DNA of 64,000 nt from Actinoplanes xinjiangensis (GTDB lineage Bacteria; Actinomycetota; Actinomycetes; Mycobacteriales; Micromonosporaceae): the NCBI RefSeq assembly GCF_003148685.1, contig NZ_QGGR01000019.1:106990-170989 (forward strand), written 5' to 3'. Below, piece after piece: positions 58,703-64,000 of this stretch (within the stretch, counting starts at the first letter, position 1; every line of letters starts with the position of its first letter). The position numbers and the translations under genes were made by a program. The notes below the pieces were generated by a model, which was not told the DNA's origin, did not search any database, and saw only the letters and a list, made by a program, of their open reading frames with translations.

Positions 58703-58821
58703 CGGACCGCGAGCGCGGACTCACGCTGTGCAACGGTGCGGCGATGGCGTACGGTCGATCGTAGGTGTGCCGGGAAGTCTGGTCGGCGGTCATATCCGCA
58801 CGGCCCGGAAGGACTTCCGCG

Positions 58822-59715
58822 ATGAGCCAATACGCGCTGCGCGCTGCCGGTCTCACCAAACGGTATGGGCGCCTGACCGCCCTCGACGACCTGACCCTCG
58901 ACGTGCCGGCCGGGGAGGTGTTCGGGTTCCTCGGCCCGAACGGTGCCGGTAAATCCACCACCATCCGGCTACTGCTCGGCCTCGCCCGCCCCACCGCGGG
59001 ACAGGCGTGGATCTTCGGCACCGAGGCGGCCGACGTCGTCCGGGCACACCGCATGCTGGCGTACGTGCCCGCCGACGTGGCGCTGTGGCCGCAGCTGACC
59101 GGTGCGGAGATTCTGCACCTACAGGCCCAGACCGGTCCCGGCACCGATCTGGCGTACCGGGACGAACTGGTCGAACGCTTCGCGCTGGACCCCTCGAAAC
59201 CGGCCCGGACGTATTCGACGGGCAACCGGCAGAAGGTGGCGCTGATCGCGGCGTTCGCCACACGGGCGCCGCTGCTGGTGCTCGACGAACCGACCAGCGG
59301 CCTGGACCCGCTGATGGAACGCGAGTTCCGGGCCGCCGTCGGCCAGGCTCGTGACCATGGGCAGACCGTGTTCCTCAGCTCGCACCAGCTCGCCGAGGTC
59401 GAGGCGGTCTGCGACCGGGTCGGCATCCTGCGGACGGGCCGGCTCGTCGAGGTGGCCACCATCGACCGGCTCCGGGGCCTGCACCGTTCCGAAGTGACGG
59501 TCGTCTACCGCGGCGCCGCCCCAGGGCTGTCCGCGGTCCCCGGCGTCGAGACGGTCGAGGCGACCGGCGAAAGCCGACTGCGATTCACGCTGACCGGCTC
59601 CCCCGCGCCCGCCCTGCGAGCGCTCGCCGCCGCGGACGTCACCGCCCTCACGGTCCGCGAGCCGAGCCTCGAGGAGATCTTCCTGGACTTCTACGGGACG
59701 GGGGCGGTCCGATGA
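58822..59715 (+). CDS. ABC-2 type exporter ATP-binding protein
   Basis: 297 residues. Walker A GPNGAGKSTT, Walker B LLVLDEPTSGLDP, H-loop LSSHQLAEV. The signature is YSTGNRQKVALI rather than LSGGQ, as in several drug- and antibiotic-export ATPases of actinomycetes. The C-terminal extension (220-297) ends PSLEEIFLDFYG, typical of CcmA/DrrA-like proteins. ATG 58822 has GGAAGGA upstream. Stop overlaps the permease ATG. Confidence 0.9.
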   Translation: MSQYALRAAGLTKRYGRLTALDDLTLDVPAGEVFGFLGPNGAGKSTTIRLLLGLARPTAGQAWIFGTEAADVVRAHRMLAYVPADVALWPQLTGAEILHLQAQTGPGTDLAYRDELVERFALDPSKPARTYSTGNRQKVALIAAFATRAPLLVLDEPTSGLDPLMEREFRAAVGQARDHGQTVFLSSHQLAEVEAVCDRVGILRTGRLVEVATIDRLRGLHRSEVTVVYRGAAPGLSAVPGVETVEATGESRLRFTLTGSPAPALRALAAADVTALTVREPSLEEIFLDFYGTGAVR

Positions 59716-61346
59716 GTATCGCAGCCGTCTCCCCCACCGTTACCGCCCGGCAGGCCACGTCCACCCCTGGCCGCGCGGTGACCCGGCTGGCGGTCCGGCA
59801 GGTACGTCGCGGCGGGCTCATCGTCGTGGCGCTGACCGGTGGCATCACGGCGCTGGTCGCGGGTACCTACGCCGAGGTGATGGCCGACCCCGCCGCGGCC
59901 GGAGGTCTGCAGGCACTCGCCGGGAATCCCGCCATCCGCATGCTGTTCGGCCCGCCGGTCGGATTGGACACCGCAGGCGGATTCACCGTGTGGCGGGTCG
60001 GTACCTTCCTGGCGGTGATGCTGGCGGCGTGGTCGGTTCTGGCCACGACCCGGATCACCCGCGGAGAGGAGGACTCCGGCCGGTGGGACCTGCTGCTGGC
60101 GGGACGGGTCCCCCTGCGCACGGTGTTGATCCGCCACCTGGCGGCCGTCGCCGCCGTGCCGGTCGCCGCCGGATCAGCGGTCACCGCCGTACTGCTGGCA
60201 TTCGGGACCGCCACGTCGGGTTCCCTCGTCCATGGTGCCGGAACAGCTCTGCTCGGCGTGTTCTTCGTCGCGGTCGCCGCCCTGACCGCGCAGATCTTCC
60301 CCACGCGCACCCCGGCGACCGGTGCCGCGGTGACGGTCATCGGCGTCGGCCTGCTGGCCCGCATGGTCGGCGACGGCGTCACCGAACTCGGCTGGCTGCA
60401 CTGGCTGTCACCGTTCGGCCTGCTCGGCCTCAGTGGCCCGTACGTCCAGGACCGTGTCGTTCCGCTCGTGCTTCTGCTCGTCGCGGCGGCCGTCACCGCG
60501 GTGGGTGCTCTGGCGGCTGCCGGCCGGCGTGAGGTTCGTGCGGGTCTGGTCGCGTCCCGGCCTGCCCGGCGCCCGCGGCTCGCGCTCCTCGGCAGCGTCG
60601 AGGGGTTCGCGGTGCGCCGGGTGCTGCGGCCACTGGCCGGCTGGACGATCGGGATCGGCGGCTACTACCTGCTCATCGGCCTGACCGCCGTGTCGGTGAC
60701 CGGTTTCCTCGCCGACAATCCGGCATTGGCCAACGAGGCGGCGAAGGCCGGGTTCGCCGACATGGGCAGCATCGCCGGAGTCACCGCGACGCTGTTCGCC
60801 ATCCTCGCCATGCCTGCCGGCGGATTCGTCGCGGTCCGGATGGGAGCCTTCGTCGCCGCCGAGACCGACCGGCGGCTGATGATGTCGGCGGCCGGCCCGA
60901 TCAGCCGGGTCCGGCTGATCGGCGCGGAGATCGCTGCGACCGCCGGCGCCGTCGCCGTCCTGGTGACGGCAGCCGGATCGGCGACCTGGGCCGGTGTCGC
61001 CGTGACGGGCGGGGACTTCAGCCTGGTCGAGGCGCTTACCGGGGTGTGGAATGTTCTGCCGATCGTGGGGCTCAGCCTCGGCGCCGCTGTCTTCGTCACC
61101 GGCTGGGCGCCCCGCTGGGTGGGCGTCGTGGGTGGGCTTCCCACCACCGGCGGGTTCCTGCTGCTGGTCATCGCCGAGAGCATCGCCGCGCCGGGGTGGG
61201 TTCGCGACCTGTCGCCGTTCGCGCACCTGGCGCCCGTGCCGCTCGTCGACGCCGACGGGACGGCGTCGACGGTGATGCTCGGTATAGCCGCGGTGCTGGT
61301 GGTCGCCGGCCTGGCCGGGTACCAGCGGCGGGATCTGCGGTCATGA
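59712..61346 (+). CDS. ABC-2 type exporter permease, double-length
   Basis: 544 residues with about 12 hydrophobic helices, twice the six of a usual ABC-2 permease, in two similar halves (each starting near AVRQVRRGG / AVRRVLRPLAG and followed by six helices). It works with the ATPase encoded just upstream to export an unknown compound. Partners overlap (ATGA) on both sides. Such fused double permeases are common in actinobacterial antibiotic-type exporters. Confidence 0.87.
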   Translation: MSIAAVSPTVTARQATSTPGRAVTRLAVRQVRRGGLIVVALTGGITALVAGTYAEVMADPAAAGGLQALAGNPAIRMLFGPPVGLDTAGGFTVWRVGTFLAVMLAAWSVLATTRITRGEEDSGRWDLLLAGRVPLRTVLIRHLAAVAAVPVAAGSAVTAVLLAFGTATSGSLVHGAGTALLGVFFVAVAALTAQIFPTRTPATGAAVTVIGVGLLARMVGDGVTELGWLHWLSPFGLLGLSGPYVQDRVVPLVLLLVAAAVTAVGALAAAGRREVRAGLVASRPARRPRLALLGSVEGFAVRRVLRPLAGWTIGIGGYYLLIGLTAVSVTGFLADNPALANEAAKAGFADMGSIAGVTATLFAILAMPAGGFVAVRMGAFVAAETDRRLMMSAAGPISRVRLIGAEIAATAGAVAVLVTAAGSATWAGVAVTGGDFSLVEALTGVWNVLPIVGLSLGAAVFVTGWAPRWVGVVGGLPTTGGFLLLVIAESIAAPGWVRDLSPFAHLAPVPLVDADGTASTVMLGIAAVLVVAGLAGYQRRDLRS

Positions 61347-61528
61347 GCGAGCAGAGCCAGACCGCTCGTCTCCTTCTGCGACGCCGCCGGGTCGCCATCG
61401 CCGTCGGTTGTCTCTGTTCGGCGCTCGCCGCTTCGATCCTGGCGGTGCCCGTGCCGTACTACGCGATCGTCGCGGTCGCCGCACTGATCGTGGTCGTCAT
61501 CGTCGGCATCGTGCTTCTCGTGCGATGA
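61343..61528 (+). CDS. Small two-helix membrane protein
   Basis: 61 residues: a basic N-terminus (LLLRRRRVAIA), one helix around 17-35 and a second around 39-59 (YYAIVAVAALIVVVIVGIV). It overlaps the permease by ATGA. No family recognised; probably an accessory of the exporter. Confidence 0.65.
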   Translation: MSEQSQTARLLLRRRRVAIAVGCLCSALAASILAVPVPYYAIVAVAALIVVVIVGIVLLVR

Positions 61529-61583
61529 GCCGACGGCCGGGCACGCAGTGCTGCCGCCTCGGGGAGCCGGCGGGAGGTTCCCG

Positions 61584-62864
61584 ATGAAGGTTCTGGTGCT
61601 GACCTTGGGCACTCGCGGTGACGTACAGCCGTTCGTGGCCCTGGCTCAGCATCTGCGGCGCCGTGGTCATGAGGTGGTGGTGGCTGCTCCCCACCGTTTC
61701 ACCGAGTTGGTCGCCGGCCACGGTGTGATGTTCGCCGGGCTCGATGACGGTCCGCTGCGCCTGTTCGACGACGCCACTGTGGTCGGCGATGTCGCGACCG
61801 GTGGCATCGGTGCGAGGCTGACACTGATGCGGCGGATGCCGGCGATGTTCACTCGGGTGCTCGAGGACTGCTGGCAGGTGGCCTCGACCGGTGCCGGCGC
61901 GGGCGCCGACCTGATCGTGCACAACGGTCAGGTCCTGGCCGGTCAGCATGTCGCGGAGAGGCTGGGTGTCCCGGCGGTTCTCGCGTTGCCCATGCCGATG
62001 TACGTTCCCACCCGGGAGTTCGCGTGGCCGGGTCAGCAGTTGCCGTCGTGGCTGCCCGCCTCGGTGAATCGCCTGACGTATGCGGGGATGAAGGGTCCGG
62101 CGCTGATGTTCGGCCGGACGGTGGACCGGTGGCGGTCCGGGCTCGGTCTGCCGCGCCGACGCGGTCGGCACGATCCGTTGCGGCGTCCGGACGGGACGCT
62201 CGCGCCGGTGCTGCATGCGGTGAGCCCGGCGGTCATCCCCCGTCCGGCTGACTGGCCGGCTACGGCACAGGTCACGGGCTACTGGTTCGTCGACACCGCG
62301 GCGGCCGGCGGCGTCGTTCCCGTTACGGACCGGTATCCGGCGGGCGGTGACGGCCCGCCGGTGGTCTTCGTCGGGTTCGGCAGCATGATCGGGCCGGATC
62401 CGGAGGCCGCGACCGAGGTGGTGGTGCGGGCGCTGCGGATGGCCGGCGTACGTGGCATGCTCGCCGGCGGCTGGGGTGGGCTGCAGGAGATCCCGGCGCC
62501 GGACGTGTTCCTGCCCGGGGACGTGCCGCACGAGACGGTGTTCCCGCGGTCGGCGGTGATCGTGCACCACGGTGGAGCGGGGACAACCGCGGCGGCGGTC
62601 CGCTCCGGCCGGCCGCAGGTGGTGTGCCCGTTCGTCGGGGACCAGCCGTTCTGGGCCGCCAGGATGCAGCGGTTGGGTGTCGCGGCGGAGCCGATCGGTC
62701 AGCGGCACCTGACGGCGCCGAGGCTGGCGGCCGCGATCCGCCGAGCCGTCGACGACCCGGCGATGATCACCGCCGCTCGTCGGCTGGGCGAGCAGGTTCG
62801 ATGCGAGAACGGGGTGGCGACGGCCGTGGACATGTTGGAGCGGCTCGCCGGTGGAGATCGGTGA
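61584..62864 (+). CDS. Macrolide/sterol-type glycosyltransferase (GT1 family)
   Basis: 426 residues. N-terminal Rossmann half begins MKVLVLTLGTRGDVQPFVAL, a GT1/UGT hallmark. The C-terminal nucleotide-sugar half has HHGGAGTTAAAVRSGRPQVV and PFVGDQPFWAARM. It transfers a sugar from a nucleotide donor onto a small hydrophobic acceptor. ATG 61584 has GGGAGG upstream. It follows the exporter by 55 bases, so it may glycosylate the exported or incoming compound, a known self-resistance scheme for macrolides; the acceptor is not known. Confidence 0.9.
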   Translation: MKVLVLTLGTRGDVQPFVALAQHLRRRGHEVVVAAPHRFTELVAGHGVMFAGLDDGPLRLFDDATVVGDVATGGIGARLTLMRRMPAMFTRVLEDCWQVASTGAGAGADLIVHNGQVLAGQHVAERLGVPAVLALPMPMYVPTREFAWPGQQLPSWLPASVNRLTYAGMKGPALMFGRTVDRWRSGLGLPRRRGRHDPLRRPDGTLAPVLHAVSPAVIPRPADWPATAQVTGYWFVDTAAAGGVVPVTDRYPAGGDGPPVVFVGFGSMIGPDPEAATEVVVRALRMAGVRGMLAGGWGGLQEIPAPDVFLPGDVPHETVFPRSAVIVHHGGAGTTAAAVRSGRPQVVCPFVGDQPFWAARMQRLGVAAEPIGQRHLTAPRLAAAIRRAVDDPAMITAARRLGEQVRCENGVATAVDMLERLAGGDR

Positions 62865-63064
62865 ACCCGATGGCCCGTACGGCGTGGAAGTCCTGGGAGG
62901 CGCGGATTGCCTGGTGATCTTGCCGGCGAAAGCGACGTGGCCGCGGCTGGCATGTGGAATTTCCATCAGAACAATGACAATCACGTGACAATGCGGATGC
63001 ACATCCGCCCGGGCGCGGGAAAGCTCCGGTGGTTGATTCCGCGGCGCCGTGCCATTATCGGACT

Positions 63065-63520
63065 ATGGATGTGTTGTTGTGGATTATCGCCGCCGTGACA
63101 CTCGCCGTGGCGGAAATCTTCACGACCACCCTTTTCCTGCTCATGTTCTCGGCGGGAGCACTGGCGGCGGCCGCCGCGGCCGGGCTCGGCGCGTCGGTGC
63201 CGGCCCAGGGCGGTGTCTTCGTGGTCGCATCGGCACTGACCCTGGTGGCGCTTCGCCCTGTCCTGCTTCGCCACCTGCGTAGGAGCGAACCCGTCGGGAT
63301 GGGGATGGCCACGATGCAGGGAGCCTCCGCCCTCGTGGTGGAGCAGGTGGACACCGAGCACGGCATGGTGCGGGTCGACGGCGAACTGTGGCAGGCGCGC
63401 TCCCTTGAAGGCTTCGGCACCTATGCTCCCGGCGAACGGGTCACCATTCTCGAGGTCACCGACGGCACCGTGGTGATCTGGCGCGACGACCTACCCGGCA
63501 TAACCGATACCAACACATGA
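63065..63520 (+). CDS. NfeD-like membrane protein
   Basis: 151 residues. Two to three membrane helices in the first 80 (WIIAAVTLAVAEIFTTTLFL onward) followed by an OB-fold domain of about 65 residues (GASALVVEQVDTEHGMVRVD, YAPGERVTILEV), the NfeD C-terminal type. NfeD proteins work with SPFH/stomatin-like proteins in membrane microdomains, and the next gene is one. ATG 63065 chosen at the start of the membrane segment; the 200-base gap upstream has no clear ribosome site. Confidence 0.85.
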   Translation: MDVLLWIIAAVTLAVAEIFTTTLFLLMFSAGALAAAAAAGLGASVPAQGGVFVVASALTLVALRPVLLRHLRRSEPVGMGMATMQGASALVVEQVDTEHGMVRVDGELWQARSLEGFGTYAPGERVTILEVTDGTVVIWRDDLPGITDTNT

Positions 63521-63557
63521 CATCCGTCAATCGATAATTCAGAGGTGGATCACTCAC

Positions 63558-64000
63558 ATGGACGCCTTTCTGGGCATCGTCATCGCCGCTGTCCTGCTTT
63601 TCACCGTAGTCACCCTATTGAAAGCCGTCCGCATCGTTCCTCAGCAACGGATGGACGTGGTCGAACGGCTCGGCAAGTACAAGCGGACCCTGTCACCCGG
63701 TCTCAATCTGCTGGTGCCGTTCGTCGACGCGGTCCGCGCCAAGGTCGACATGCGCGAGCAGGTGGTGTCGTTCCCGCCGCAGCCGGTGATCACCTCGGAC
63801 AACCTGGTCGTCTCGATCGACACGGTGCTGTACTTCCGCGCGATCGATCCGATGCTGGCCACCTACGAGATCTCCAACTTCCTCCAGGCGATAGAGCAGC
63901 TCACGGTCACCACGCTGCGCAACGTGATCGGCTCCCTCGATCTGGAACGTGCCCTGACCAGCCGCGATCAGATCAACAAGCACCTGTCCAGCGTGCTCGA
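63558..64000 (+). CDS. SPFH/band-7 (stomatin-like) protein, cut by window end
   Basis: The first 147 residues are present. One membrane helix (5-25, GIVIAAVLLFTVVTLLKAVR), then the SPFH domain: VPQQRMDVVERLGKYKRTL, PGLNLLVPFVD, and the repeating ITSDNLVVSIDTVLYFRAID block. It forms oligomers in the membrane and, with NfeD, is thought to protect proteases or organise lipid domains. ATG 63558 has AGAGGTGG upstream. The C-terminal part lies outside the window. Confidence 0.9.
   Translation, partial: MDAFLGIVIAAVLLFTVVTLLKAVRIVPQQRMDVVERLGKYKRTLSPGLNLLVPFVDAVRAKVDMREQVVSFPPQPVITSDNLVVSIDTVLYFRAIDPMLATYEISNFLQAIEQLTVTTLRNVIGSLDLERALTSRDQINKHLSSVL

Noticed and set aside
1..64000. CRISPR arrays, tRNA and rRNA genes, phage integration sites, replication origin
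   Set aside because: No regularly spaced repeats, cloverleaf-like genes, rRNA motifs, integrase or DnaA-box cluster were seen by eye; a tRNA scan would be decisive.

Overview
The window is high-GC DNA with dense, overlapping genes (ATGA/GTGA junctions), many GTG and some TTG starts, and actinobacterial families throughout: DUF4360 secreted proteins, choice-of-anchor M surface proteins, zinc-free ribosomal protein paralogues and TPR/CHAT/CATRA loci. I infer a Micromonosporaceae-like actinomycete (Actinoplanes or a relative). The genus is not proven by the sequence. No rRNA, tRNA, CRISPR array or intact insertion sequence was seen.

Layout. 0-4.5 kb: a three-domain fusion built on a QsuB-type 3-dehydroshikimate dehydratase, a divergent TetR regulator, and a small membrane protein. 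4.6-21.3 kb: a zinc-starvation island. It holds cysteine-poor ribosomal proteins L28, L33, S14 and L31, two COG0523/CobW-like proteins with ruined GTPase motifs, a [2Fe-2S] ferredoxin-like protein, and an 'anchored repeat' type Zn/Mn ABC importer (binding protein, ATPase, permease) with six surface proteins. Zur-box-like palindromes precede the blocks. 21.3-29.8 kb: an ArsR metal sensor with a P1B-4 type metal-efflux ATPase, then a five-gene peptide/nickel/opine-type ABC import operon with a fused double permease and an MFS transporter, behind another Zur-like palindrome.

30-32 kb: a large lone exported protein ending at a strong terminator. 32.1-46.3 kb: a possible aromatic metabolite locus. 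It contains an AMP-dependent acyl/aryl-CoA ligase, two paralogous FAD monooxygenases sharing a 21-bp upstream motif, a tyrosine-type ammonia-lyase, an FMN alpha-hydroxyacid oxidase, a P450, a cation/proton antiporter and a two-component system. Three DUF4360 paralogues and a transposase scrap interrupt it.

46.3-48.8 kb: a membrane-anchored pentapeptide-repeat protein, a secreted trypsin-like protease and a small membrane-anchored peptide. 48.8-58.6 kb: a CATRA-type conflict locus with two long TPR proteins, a CATRA membrane protein, its small partner, a CHAT protease and a TPR gene interrupted by an in-frame TAG. 58.8-64 kb: an ABC-2 exporter with a small membrane partner, a macrolide-type glycosyltransferase, and NfeD plus an SPFH protein cut by the window end.

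How it fits together. In the island, zinc shortage would lift Zur repression. Cysteine-free ribosomal proteins would then replace zinc-binding ones, and the importer with its His-bearing surface domains would gather metal at the cell wall and pass it to the binding protein. That protein carries a circularly permuted surface domain where ZnuA normally has its His-rich loop, which I consider the most striking feature of the window.
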